Counted from the first letter of the stretch, positions 6,872 through 14,123 are shown. The stretch is 15,039 nt of DNA from CAUPWF01 sp964367905 (GCA_964367905.1 CAYIZP010000054.1:1-15039); one strand, 5' to 3'. Numbers and translations: made by a program. Notes: generated by a model not told the origin, from the letters alone.

Positions 6872-8089
6872 ATGAAGAAGACCTATTTGATGTTATTTGT
6901 TGTAATCGTTATGTTTTCAGTTGTATCGTGTGCACCCGAGAGCATGAGAAAACAGGAGGAAGAAACTAGAGGAGAAGATGGTTTAGATCAAGGAAGTGAA
7001 GAAGATATACAGGAAAAATTTATCCCAATCTCTCAGCTAGCAGAAGAAACTCCAACGGAAATTGTGGATGCAGTAGGTGAGAAGGTATCAGTTGATGCAA
7101 AAGTTACAGTGCCAGAGGTGGAAGAAATGGAGAAGATGGGGGCGACCCTCTTAGATATGACGCAATTAGGACTCGAAGAATCTTTTTTTGATGATGTGCC
7201 AGAGACAGAAACTCCCGAAGGTCAGATGCCAATTGTTTATGAGGATGAAAGCAGTGAAGTGATTGTACATGAAGGTGGACTGCTTTATAGAAATTACGAT
7301 GAATTCTATTTTGAATTGATTCGTGACAGCACAAAGACATCCAATGAGATATACAGCGAGTTGCCCACGCTAGGGGATTTGTTTGAAGATAAGGAATTGG
7401 AGTTTGCGGATAAACTAGAGGTTGAGAGGGAGGTAGAGCAGTTCTTAAAAGAGATATTTTTCATGGATTTTCATTGTATGGAAAGTTATGGAATAGATAG
7501 TCTGGAATTGAAAAAAACACAGGAAAGCATCATTGAAGAACATCGAACGACCTGGTTACACCGAGGAGAGAAGACTGCGGATGAATATACAGAAGAGTAT
7601 GTAGGAGATTACTCCATAAAAGATAAATATACCGAGGAAGACGAACTCTATGTTATGTTTTTTGCTGGAAGTGTTGAGGACGTGCCAGTAACGACCTATG
7701 GATATGAGGTGGAGATTGGTGGAACAGAGAGATGGTGTAATGGAACCATTGTGGAAGTATGGTATTCCAAGGAGGGGATTATATATCTTGATGGTGCGGC
7801 AATCTATGAGATGCGAAATACAGAAGAGGTGGATGAGGTCATTTCTGTTTGGCATGCCTTGGATATCTTGTATGAGAGTGAGAACCAGATTATTACAGAG
7901 GGAAGTACTGAGATTACAGAGATTAATTTGGAGTATTGGGCACAAGCTTTTTCTACAAATTATGAAGAAGTGTACCTTGTTCCGATGTGGAGTTTTATGG
8001 TGCAACGGGAAGCGACAAAAGAAGGGCAAACTTATGAGGTGGATCGGATAATCTTGGTGGATGCTATTACAGGAGAGGTAATCAGGTAG
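6872..8089 (+). CDS. Acidic lipoprotein of an ABC transporter cassette
   Basis: This 405-residue protein is predicted to be exported and lipid-anchored. It has MKK, a hydrophobic core and the lipobox VVSC with Cys20. A charged linker rich in Glu follows. The mature part starts with a VDAKVTVPEVEEM-type strand and ends with a block VYLVPMWSFMV ... ILVDAITGEVIR. That end resembles the PepSY/YycI-like 'V-D-A-x-T-G-E-V' ending of several Gram-positive lipoproteins. From memory the protein recalls DUF6034-type lipoproteins of Clostridia, but I am not sure of this. It has no known catalytic motif. Its TAG stop is immediately followed by the GTG of the first permease gene, so the two are translationally linked. 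An upstream in-frame ATG at 6860 would add MVIY but has no usable ribosome binding site spacing. It may be a sensor or substrate-binding partner of the permeases; this is inferred from gene order only. Confidence 0.8.
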   Translation: MKKTYLMLFVVIVMFSVVSCAPESMRKQEEETRGEDGLDQGSEEDIQEKFIPISQLAEETPTEIVDAVGEKVSVDAKVTVPEVEEMEKMGATLLDMTQLGLEESFFDDVPETETPEGQMPIVYEDESSEVIVHEGGLLYRNYDEFYFELIRDSTKTSNEIYSELPTLGDLFEDKELEFADKLEVEREVEQFLKEIFFMDFHCMESYGIDSLELKKTQESIIEEHRTTWLHRGEKTADEYTEEYVGDYSIKDKYTEEDELYVMFFAGSVEDVPVTTYGYEVEIGGTERWCNGTIVEVWYSKEGIIYLDGAAIYEMRNTEEVDEVISVWHALDILYESENQIITEGSTEITEINLEYWAQAFSTNYEEVYLVPMWSFMVQREATKEGQTYEVDRIILVDAITGEVIR

Positions 8090-8881
8090 GTGATGCGAAT
8101 GAGATGGAGAGTATATTGGAATTACTTCAAGGTGGATTGTGCAAGGAGCATGATGAGTATCCCTTTTGTAGTAACTGTTTTGTTGACATTTATTAGCTTC
8201 CTATATATGACAATAGGAATGCAAAGAGAAGAAGCATCGATTACATTTCTATTTGTTCAAAAATTCTCAGATGTAGAGATACTGATTAGTATACTAGCTA
8301 CACTGCCTTATGTGACCTCTTTTGCAGTGGAGTGGAGAGGAGTCTACTATCTACCTACTATTGCAAGAACTGGTGCTAATGGTTATCTAATCACGCGATG
8401 CATCACAACAGCTCTTAGCAGCGGGTTTTCTGTTGTAATAGGAGCAAGCCTATATCTTGCGTATTTATGTTTTACAGCTCAATCGATTGTGCCGACGGAA
8501 GAAACAAGATATGTGGAGTTAAGTGGATTTGCATTTTCGTCCTGGATGACAGAGCATGAGATGTGGAAGTTTTTCTTGATGAAGTTGATAATTATTTTTC
8601 TATACAGTATGGCTTGTGCAGCCATTGGTTTAGCAGCCACTGCATTTGTGCCAAATAAGTATATTGCATGTGTGGCACCCTATGCAACTATCTTTCTATT
8701 CAATCGAATTAGCATAGCAAGCAATGGGTTTGAATGGCTAGATTTGAGGAGGATGTTTGCGGCAACTATTCCAATCGATGAGTTTTATGGATGGAGGCTT
8801 TGTGGATGGTTCTTGTTACACACATTCGCAGCCTATGCGCTGTTTGTATGGAGAGCTAAAAGGAGGATAGCAAATGGTTAA
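8090..8881 (+). CDS. ABC-2-like membrane permease subunit 1
   Basis: The protein has 263 residues from GTG. Six likely transmembrane segments lie around residues 22-44, 63-80, 100-128, 161-187, 190-207 and 238-254. That is the architecture of ABC-2-type permeases, although there is no sequence signature of a named family. A loop at 81-103 (EWRGVYYLPTIARTGANGYL then ITR) has a counterpart in the next gene, suggesting the two are paralogues. The start is uncertain: GTG 8090, ATG 8093 and ATG 8099 are all in frame. AGGAGAGG (8071-8078) lies 11 bases before the GTG, while AGGTAGG (8084-8090) would serve ATG 8099. The gene begins directly after the lipoprotein stop and overlaps the next gene by 8 bp, so all three are one operon. 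It probably forms the membrane part of the transporter with the next protein. The substrate is unknown. Confidence 0.75.
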   Translation: MMRMRWRVYWNYFKVDCARSMMSIPFVVTVLLTFISFLYMTIGMQREEASITFLFVQKFSDVEILISILATLPYVTSFAVEWRGVYYLPTIARTGANGYLITRCITTALSSGFSVVIGASLYLAYLCFTAQSIVPTEETRYVELSGFAFSSWMTEHEMWKFFLMKLIIIFLYSMACAAIGLAATAFVPNKYIACVAPYATIFLFNRISIASNGFEWLDLRRMFAATIPIDEFYGWRLCGWFLLHTFAAYALFVWRAKRRIANG

Positions 8882-9728
8882 GAATCAGAGTATTGCGATT
8901 ATGTTCTATACACTGAGGCAGTGGATAAGAAACCCGAAAATTATAAGTTTGATGGTTATGATGGGGATATATATCTATCATATATTAGTGCCCGTGGGAA
9001 TATACTGCAATTCGATTGAATATAGAACCAATCTATTCTTGTATCCGTTTATATTTACGAACCCAGTCAATCAGTTGCTCTACTTTTCTGGTGTATTAAT
9101 CTTGTTCTCAGATGTGCCGTTTTTAGACAAAAATCAACCCTATTTGTTGGTACGTTCGGGAAAGACTATGTGGTCAATGGGTAAAATTCTATACATTATT
9201 GTTGCATGCATGTTCTATCATCTCTTTCTATTAGGAGTATCAGTTTTAGCATTACTAGGACACGGGACTCTAATGACAGACGGGTGGGGCAGTGTTGTCC
9301 AGACTATGAGCCAAACGAGTGCAGCAGCGGAAATACAGTTGCAATTTGCGATTTCTGCCTCCATTACCAATCAATATAACCCACTTAGTGCCGTCGGATA
9401 TAACTTTTTACTGCAGGTGCTAGCTAGTGTCTTCTTGGGACTCATGTTGTTTGTTGTAGCAATATATTTTGAGCGAACAAGTGCATTGTTATTAGGTGGT
9501 GGAGTGATTGCATTTGACCTCTTGATTATCAATGCGTTGCCGTTTCGTATGAATTTTATTTCTCCGATTTCTATGGGGAGATTAGGAACCATTGATAGAC
9601 TACAAATTACGATGTTACCATCCATGCAGTATGCAATTACATTCTATCTAATTGGAATCATGGTAATGAGTGGAATGATTGTGTGGAAGAGTAGAAAAAT
9701 GACAATAGCAATAACTTCAGAAATGTAA
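8874..9728 (+). CDS. ABC-2-like membrane permease subunit 2
   Basis: This 284-residue membrane protein has about six hydrophobic segments, around 22-44, 56-79, 104-130, 175-198, 203-222 and 252-272. The loop SDVPFLDKNQPYLLVRSGKT followed by MWSMGK (79-104) corresponds to a similarly placed loop in the preceding permease (acidic residue, then R-x-G, then a basic residue before the next helix). The two are therefore likely diverged copies that form a heterodimer. The ATG overlaps the end of the preceding gene by 8 bp, with AAAAGGAGG (8858-8866) as a good ribosome binding site 7 bases upstream. A segment of about 65 bases with two small hairpins separates it from the ATPase gene. It is probably a subunit of the same transporter; export is likely for ABC-2-type layouts, but direction and substrate are not proven. 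Confidence 0.75.
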   Translation: MVKNQSIAIMFYTLRQWIRNPKIISLMVMMGIYIYHILVPVGIYCNSIEYRTNLFLYPFIFTNPVNQLLYFSGVLILFSDVPFLDKNQPYLLVRSGKTMWSMGKILYIIVACMFYHLFLLGVSVLALLGHGTLMTDGWGSVVQTMSQTSAAAEIQLQFAISASITNQYNPLSAVGYNFLLQVLASVFLGLMLFVVAIYFERTSALLLGGGVIAFDLLIINALPFRMNFISPISMGRLGTIDRLQITMLPSMQYAITFYLIGIMVMSGMIVWKSRKMTIAITSEM

Positions 9729-9735
9729 GGGGATA

Positions 9736-9789
9736 GTGTGAAAAATAGAATTTCACACGGCAATTTGTCCCTTTAGGGCCGAAGTTGCC
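9736..9789 (+). promoter_or_regulatory. Tandem hairpins between permease 2 and the ATPase gene
   Basis: GTGTGAAA (9736-9743) pairs perfectly with TTTCACAC (9751-9758) around a 7-base loop. Immediately after, GGCAA (9759-9763) pairs with TTGCC (9785-9789), enclosing a small CCC/GGG hairpin (9769-9771 with 9776-9778). There is no T-run, so neither is a standard terminator. They could tune or protect the mRNA for differential expression of the ATPase. The function is inferred. Confidence 0.5.
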
Positions 9790-9799
9790 ATATAATGTG

Positions 9800-9805
9800 A
9801 AAGGA
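9800..9805 (+). promoter_or_regulatory. Ribosome binding site that decides the ATPase start
   Basis: The AAAGGA core abuts the ATG at 9806 but is 12 bases from ATG 9818. The 9818 start gives MEYMIEVRNVTKKF, the usual beginning of an ABC ATPase. The same arrangement is found at the lipoprotein gene. Confidence 0.6.
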
Positions 9806-9817
9806 ATGGTTATTCGT

Positions 9818-10489
9818 ATGGAATATATGATTGAAGTGCGGAATGTAACGAAGAAATTTAAGACGGATACGGTGCTAAATGGAGTATCTATTATGTTTGA
9901 AAGAGGAAAAATCCATGGTATTATAGGAAGAAATGGATCGGGAAAGACAGTGTTATTTAAATGTATATGCGGATTTTTACCGTATGAAGATGGTCATATC
10001 TTAGTTCGGGGAAAAGAAGTTGGAAAAGAAATTGAAATTCCACGGGACTTAGGTATCATCATCGAAGCACCAAGTTTTCTGCCTAATTATAGTGGGTATA
10101 AGAATCTAAAGATGTTAGCAGACATCAATGGGAGAATAGACAGAGGTCGAATTCAAGATGTCATACAAATTGTAGGTTTGGATCCAAAAAGCAAGAAGCA
10201 TGTCTCTAAGTATTCACTAGGGATGCGACAACGGTTAGGTATTGCGCAAGCAATGATGGAGCATCCGGATATTTTAATATTAGATGAACCAATGAATGGT
10301 TTAGATAATCGTGGAGTGGAGGAGATTAGAAAACTGCTTTTACAATTAAAAAAAGATGGAGTGACCATCTTGCTTGCAAGTCATAATGCTGAAGATATCA
10401 AGCAATTATGTGACACGGTCCATGAAATGGATGCAGGGAACATGGTGCCCCCTTTAATTACAGGTAAAATAGGAACTAAGTGTAATTAA
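9818..10489 (+). CDS. ABC transporter ATP-binding protein
   Basis: This protein of about 223 residues is the cytoplasmic ATPase of the preceding permeases. It contains Walker A (GRNGSGKT), the signature YSLGMRQRLGIAQ, Walker B (ILILDEPMNGLD) and the H-loop His (LLASHN). The position that usually holds the Q-loop Gln reads IIEAPSF, with Glu instead, as in BcrA-type ATPases. It therefore resembles the bacitracin/lantibiotic-export group in layout. The preferred start is ATG 9818; TTG 9785 and ATG 9806 are also in frame but poorly placed. The C-terminal tail (GNMVPPLITGKIGTKCN) looks atypical and is coded within a perfect inverted repeat that spans the stop codon. The gene is separated from the permease by a structured spacer but lies on the same strand. 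It converges on trpA, 33 bp away. Confidence 0.9.
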   Translation: MEYMIEVRNVTKKFKTDTVLNGVSIMFERGKIHGIIGRNGSGKTVLFKCICGFLPYEDGHILVRGKEVGKEIEIPRDLGIIIEAPSFLPNYSGYKNLKMLADINGRIDRGRIQDVIQIVGLDPKSKKHVSKYSLGMRQRLGIAQAMMEHPDILILDEPMNGLDNRGVEEIRKLLLQLKKDGVTILLASHNAEDIKQLCDTVHEMDAGNMVPPLITGKIGTKCN

Positions 10490-10492
10490 AGG
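10451..10492. repeat. 12-bp inverted repeat across the ATPase stop codon
   Basis: CCTTTAATTACA (10451-10462) and TGTAATTAAAGG (10481-10492) are perfect reverse complements with an 18-base loop. The repeat lies between two convergent transcription units. No T-run follows on either strand, so it is at best a weak bidirectional terminator or mRNA 3'-end protector. Confidence 0.75.
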
Positions 10493-10522
10493 AATCACAT
10501 AAATTTCTGAACACGTATCTTA

Positions 10523-11278
10523 TTAGGGCTGTCCCCAATTTGCTATCTTGGAAGGACTTTCTTTTCCATATTTTTCTATTATTTTGATGAGCGCGGAACC
10601 AACGATGGCTCCATCTGCCTTTTCTTGCATTTTTTTCGCCTGTTCGGGTGTTGAGATTCCGAAACCTACAGCCACCGGCAGGTCGGTGACTTCTCGAACC
10701 AGTGCTACCATTGCATCGATGTCAGTGGTAATTGTTTGGCGAACTCCTGTTACTCCGAGGGAGGATACTAGGTAGATGAATCCTTTGGCTACTTTGGCGA
10801 TCATTTTGATTCGGTCATTGGATGTAGGCGCAATGAGTGAGATGAAGTCTAGCTCATATTCTTCGAATATGGTACAGAATTCTTCTTTTTCCTCGAATGG
10901 TATGTCTGGTAGAATTACTCCACTCATTCCGATTTCTTTGCATTTTTTTGCAAATCGCTCGATCCCATAAGAGAAGACGATGTTCGCATAGGTCATAAAT
11001 ACAAGTGGAACTTTCACGTCCAAGGTTGCTACCATATCGAAGATATGGTCTGTTGTGACATTGTTCTTCAAGGCTCTTACATTCGCACTTTGGATGACGA
11101 TCCCCTCAGCAGTTGGATCTGAAAAAGGTATCCCTAGTTCGATGATGGTAGCCCCCTCTTTTTCTAGGGTGTATATTAATTCTTTGGTGGTTTCCAAATC
11201 AGGGTCTCCGCATGTAATGAATGGTATAAATGCTTTGCCTGCTTTGAATGCTTCTGTAATTCTACTTATTCTGCTCAT
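10523..11278 (-). CDS. trpA: Tryptophan synthase alpha chain
   Basis: This 251-residue cytoplasmic enzyme cleaves indole-3-glycerol phosphate to indole and glyceraldehyde 3-phosphate, passing indole to TrpB. The catalytic Glu is Glu47 in IIELGIPFSDP. The position of E. coli Asp60 is occupied by Glu58 (TAEG instead of LADG), which I confirmed from the codon GAG. The segment FIYLVSSLGVTGVR (167-180), with Tyr169, and GFGIST (205-210) form the phosphate-binding side of the barrel. The protein is a little shorter than most (about 260-268) and ends in NWGQP. The ATG overlaps the trpB TGA in an ATGA. A ribosome binding site of the GGAAGGGAGA type (11286-11295) lies about 7 bases upstream. It is the last trp gene; no convincing terminator follows beyond the inverted repeat at 10451-10492. 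Confidence 0.95.
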   Translation of the reverse strand: MSRISRITEAFKAGKAFIPFITCGDPDLETTKELIYTLEKEGATIIELGIPFSDPTAEGIVIQSANVRALKNNVTTDHIFDMVATLDVKVPLVFMTYANIVFSYGIERFAKKCKEIGMSGVILPDIPFEEKEEFCTIFEEYELDFISLIAPTSNDRIKMIAKVAKGFIYLVSSLGVTGVRQTITTDIDAMVALVREVTDLPVAVGFGISTPEQAKKMQEKADGAIVGSALIKIIEKYGKESPSKIANWGQP

Positions 11279-12351
11279 TCTGAAATCTCCCTTCCTCTGT
11301 AGCGTGCGATGGATAGACAGTCTTTGTCTCCGCGACCAGAGAGATTGACTACGACGATTTGATCTTTATCCATAGTTGGTGATATTTTCATTGCATGTGC
11401 TAATGCGTGGGCGCTTTCAATTGCTGGTATGACCCCTTCTGTTTTGGAAAGGTATTCGAAGGCGCTAACTGCCTCTTCATCGGTAATGGGAACATATTGC
11501 GCACGTCCGATATCGTGTAGATGTGCATGTTCTGGTCCAATTCCAGGATAGTCAAGTCCCGCGGAGATAGAATATACAGGCGCAATCTGGCCATATTCGT
11601 CTTGGCAGAAATAACTCTTCATTCCGTGGAAGATTCCAAGTTTTCCAACAGATATGGTTGCGGCAGTATCAGGTGTGTCTACGCCGCGACCAGCTGCTTC
11701 ACAAGCAATTAACGCTATATCTGTATCTTCAATGAAATGATAGAAGGCTCCGATTGCATTGGAACCACCACCGATACATGCTACAACTGCATCTGGTAAT
11801 TTCCCCTCTTTTTCCATACATTGGTCTTTGATTTCCTGTGAAATGACTGCTTGGAAGTCACGTACGATGGTTGGGAATGGATGAGGTCCCATAACAGAGC
11901 CAAGTACGTAATGCGTGTCCTGGATTCTAGATGTCCATTCGCGCATGGTTTCTGATACTGCATCTTTGAGCGTTGCAGTGCCCGAAGTTACAGGAATAAC
12001 CTTTGCACCTAATAATTCCATCTTGTATACATTTAGAGATTGGCGTTCGCAATCTTCTTGACCCATGAAGATCTCACATTCCATACCGAAGAGTGCAGCG
12101 GCAGTGGCAGTAGCAACACCATGTTGTCCAGCACCTGTTTCTGCAATGATTCTTGTCTTGCCCATCTTGTGTGCTAGAAGAACTTGCCCTAGCACATTAT
12201 TAATCTTGTGGGCACCTGTATGGTTCAAATCCTCTCGTTTGAGATAGATTTTTGCTCCACCCAAATCCTCAGTCATCTTTTTCGCATAATAGAGTCTAGA
12301 AGGGCGACCAGCATATTCATTGAAGAGCTCACTGAGTTCCTTTTTAAATTC
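11275..12351 (-). CDS. trpB: Tryptophan synthase beta chain, N-terminus lost in assembly gap
   Basis: The visible part is 358 residues and begins EFKKEL, which corresponds to about residue 40 of E. coli TrpB. Some 39 residues and the start codon are therefore in the gap. The enzyme condenses indole with serine, using PLP. The PLP lysine is in NHTGAHKINN (visible residue 49, E. coli Lys87). The phosphate-binding loop GGGSNAIG is present, as is the GRGVDT segment. The C-terminal end (about LSGRGDKD) is complete. The TGA stop overlaps the trpA start. The reading frame runs on through the 100 N into trpC only because the filler length happens to keep frame; this is not a real fusion. Nothing suggests a defect in the visible part. 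Confidence 0.95.
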   Translation of the reverse strand, partial: EFKKELSELFNEYAGRPSRLYYAKKMTEDLGGAKIYLKREDLNHTGAHKINNVLGQVLLAHKMGKTRIIAETGAGQHGVATATAAALFGMECEIFMGQEDCERQSLNVYKMELLGAKVIPVTSGTATLKDAVSETMREWTSRIQDTHYVLGSVMGPHPFPTIVRDFQAVISQEIKDQCMEKEGKLPDAVVACIGGGSNAIGAFYHFIEDTDIALIACEAAGRGVDTPDTAATISVGKLGIFHGMKSYFCQDEYGQIAPVYSISAGLDYPGIGPEHAHLHDIGRAQYVPITDEEAVSAFEYLSKTEGVIPAIESAHALAHAMKISPTMDKDQIVVVNLSGRGDKDCLSIARYRGREISE

Positions 12352-12451
12352 NNNNNNNNNNNNNNNNNNNNNNNNNNNNNNNNNNNNNNNNNNNNNNNNN
12401 NNNNNNNNNNNNNNNNNNNNNNNNNNNNNNNNNNNNNNNNNNNNNNNNNNN
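12352..12451. other. Assembly gap of 100 N inside the trp operon
   Basis: Exactly 100 unknown bases lie between trpC and trpB. The missing end of TrpC (about 40 residues) and start of TrpB (about 39 residues) alone need about 237 bases, so the true gap is larger than 100. A trpF gene of about 600 bases would also fit the usual gene order. Confidence 0.97.
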
Positions 12452-13104
12452 CTTTCAGCAACGTAGATGATATCCTCAGGGATATATTTTCTGAGTGCAT
12501 TGGCATTATCCAAATTCACTGTGAAATCCTTTAGGTTCCGATTATTGACACCCAGAATTCTTGCTCCCGCATCTAGGGCGATTCGGATTTCATCTTCATC
12601 GTGAGTCTCTATCAGTGCACTGATTCCTAAGCGGTCGCAGATTTCGATGTAAGATGTAATCTGGGACGGGCTTAAAAGGGCTACGATTAAGAGAACACAA
12701 TCCGCTCCTAGAATTTTTGCCTGATAGATTTGATAATCATCAATGGTAAAATCCTTTCTTAGCATTGGAATGGATACAGCCTCCCGAATCTCTTGAAATA
12801 TTTTATCACTACCTAGAAACCATTTTGGTTCTGTTAGGACGGACATACAAGTGGCCTGAGAGGATTCATAATCCTTGGCAATTTCTAAGTATGGAAAATC
12901 TTCGGAGATGACCCCCTTTGATGGAGATGCTTTTTTTACTTCGCATATTAATGCTGGATAGTTATCTTTCAGTGTTTGTTCAAAGATGAAATTACCTTTG
13001 GGCAGAGAGAGAGCTATCTCCTTCATCTCTTCATAGCTTATGTTTTCTTTGTCTCTGATGATTCGTTGCTTCGCATAGCTTGCTATTTCATCTAATATCA
13101 ACAT
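12452..13104 (-). CDS. trpC: Indole-3-glycerol phosphate synthase, C-terminus lost in assembly gap
   Basis: 217 residues are visible of the usual ~255-260. The enzyme closes the indole ring from the phosphoribosylanthranilate-derived CdRP. Catalytic residues expected of the family are present: the Lys in CEVKKASPSKG (57), Lys117 in LRKDF, Glu166 in ALIETHDEDE and the Asn pair in GVNNRNL (187-188). The visible end IIYVAES is the start of the family's ESGI phosphate-site motif, confirming that the gap interrupts the gene near its 3' end. The ATG is preceded by TTAGGAGGAAT. The ribosome binding core (13108-13114) overlaps the trpD stop (13113-13115), implying coupled translation. Whether TrpC is followed by, or fused to, TrpF cannot be seen. 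Confidence 0.95.
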
Positions 13105-13107
13105 TAT

Positions 13108-13114
13108 TCCTCCT
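13108..13114 (-). promoter_or_regulatory. Ribosome binding site of trpC overlapping the trpD stop
   Basis: AGGAGGA on the minus strand lies 3 bases upstream of the trpC ATG and shares bases with the trpD TAG, so ribosomes ending trpD are positioned to start trpC. The core-to-ATG distance is short. Confidence 0.7.
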
Positions 13115-14120
13115 AACGATTTGAATGATGGATGAATTCACTTAACTTATCTAAGGCCTTTCCACTATCGATGATAGCTTCAATTTCTGTAATTGCCTGT
13201 GTAAGTGTTAAATCATCTCTTGTAATATAGAGGGCTGCTGCAGAATTCAAGATCACAGCGTCGCGTTTGGCACCTTTTTCTCCACTCAGAATGTTTTTTG
13301 TGATATCTGCATTTTCAGAGGCAGTACCTCCTAAGAGTTCTGATTTGTCATATAGCTTCAAACCAAGATCCTCTGGGTGAATCTCATAGGATTTATACCA
13401 GCCATTTCGAATCTCGCATACTTTCGTAGGTGCTGAGATAGATATTTCATCTAGTTTATCGGTCCCATATACCACCATTCCTTGTTTGACTCCAAGCTTC
13501 GTGAGGACTTCAGCTAGAGGTTCTACTAAGCTTTCATCATAGACTCCCATGAGCTGCATACTGGCACCGAGGGGATTGGAGAGAGGACCTAGGATGTTGA
13601 AGATGGTTCGGATTCCTAATTCCCGTCTGACAGGTGCTACATTTTTCATGGCACTGTGGTAAATCGGTGCAAATAAGAAGCAGATTCCAATTTCATCTAA
13701 CATCTGCATGCTTTTATCGGGAGTGACATCAATCTTCACCCCTAACGCCTCTAATACATCTGCTGCACCACATTTGCTTGAGGCGGCACGATTACCATGT
13801 TTCGCCACAGGAATTCCAGCAGCAGATAGAACAATGGCAGAAGTGGTAGAGATATTGAAGGAGTTGGACTTATCACCTCCAGTTCCAACAATCTCTAATA
13901 CATCTTTGTCATTTAGTAGCTTTGTGGCATGATTACGCATACTCTTTGCTGAGGCTACGATTTCTTCAATTGTTTCCCCTTTCATAGACAAGGCAGTCAG
14001 ATAAGAACCGACTTGAATCTGGGAAGCCTCTCCATTCATGATTTGATCCATAACAGAATAGGCCATCTGGGAATCGAGATCTTCTTTGTTGACAAGTTTT
14101 AATATCGCTTCGTTAATCAT
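13113..14120 (-). CDS. trpD: Anthranilate phosphoribosyltransferase
   Basis: This 335-residue enzyme, of normal length, transfers phosphoribose from PRPP to anthranilate. The helical N-terminal domain (1-70) is followed by the PRPP-binding loop GTGGD (79-83). NISTTSAIV (89-97), KHGNR (107-111), the RRELGIRTIFNILGPLSNP segment (165-183) and the metal-binding Asp-Glu at 224-225 (DEIS) also match the family. It is a separate gene from trpG, unlike the TrpGD fusion of enterobacteria. The ribosome binding site GGAGGT (about 14128-14133) sits inside the last codons of trpG, whose stop is 3 bases before this ATG. All of this points to one tightly packed transcript. Confidence 0.97.
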   Translation of the reverse strand: MINEAILKLVNKEDLDSQMAYSVMDQIMNGEASQIQVGSYLTALSMKGETIEEIVASAKSMRNHATKLLNDKDVLEIVGTGGDKSNSFNISTTSAIVLSAAGIPVAKHGNRAASSKCGAADVLEALGVKIDVTPDKSMQMLDEIGICFLFAPIYHSAMKNVAPVRRELGIRTIFNILGPLSNPLGASMQLMGVYDESLVEPLAEVLTKLGVKQGMVVYGTDKLDEISISAPTKVCEIRNGWYKSYEIHPEDLGLKLYDKSELLGGTASENADITKNILSGEKGAKRDAVILNSAAALYITRDDLTLTQAITEIEAIIDSGKALDKLSEFIHHSNR

Positions 14121-14123
14121 TTC

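Noticed and set aside
7556..8029. A 157-residue open frame on the minus strand
   Set aside because: It lies wholly within the lipoprotein gene, is rich in Cys/His/Asn without domain logic, and lacks a convincing ribosome binding site.
9791..9796. TATAAT as a promoter for the ATPase gene
   Set aside because: No -35 lies at proper spacing, and transcription would start at about 9803, removing the ribosome binding site.
11275..13104. A single 609-residue TrpC-TrpB fusion protein
   Set aside because: The frame crosses 100 N. Both proteins are interrupted at conserved positions and need more than 100 bases to be complete, so it is an assembly artefact.
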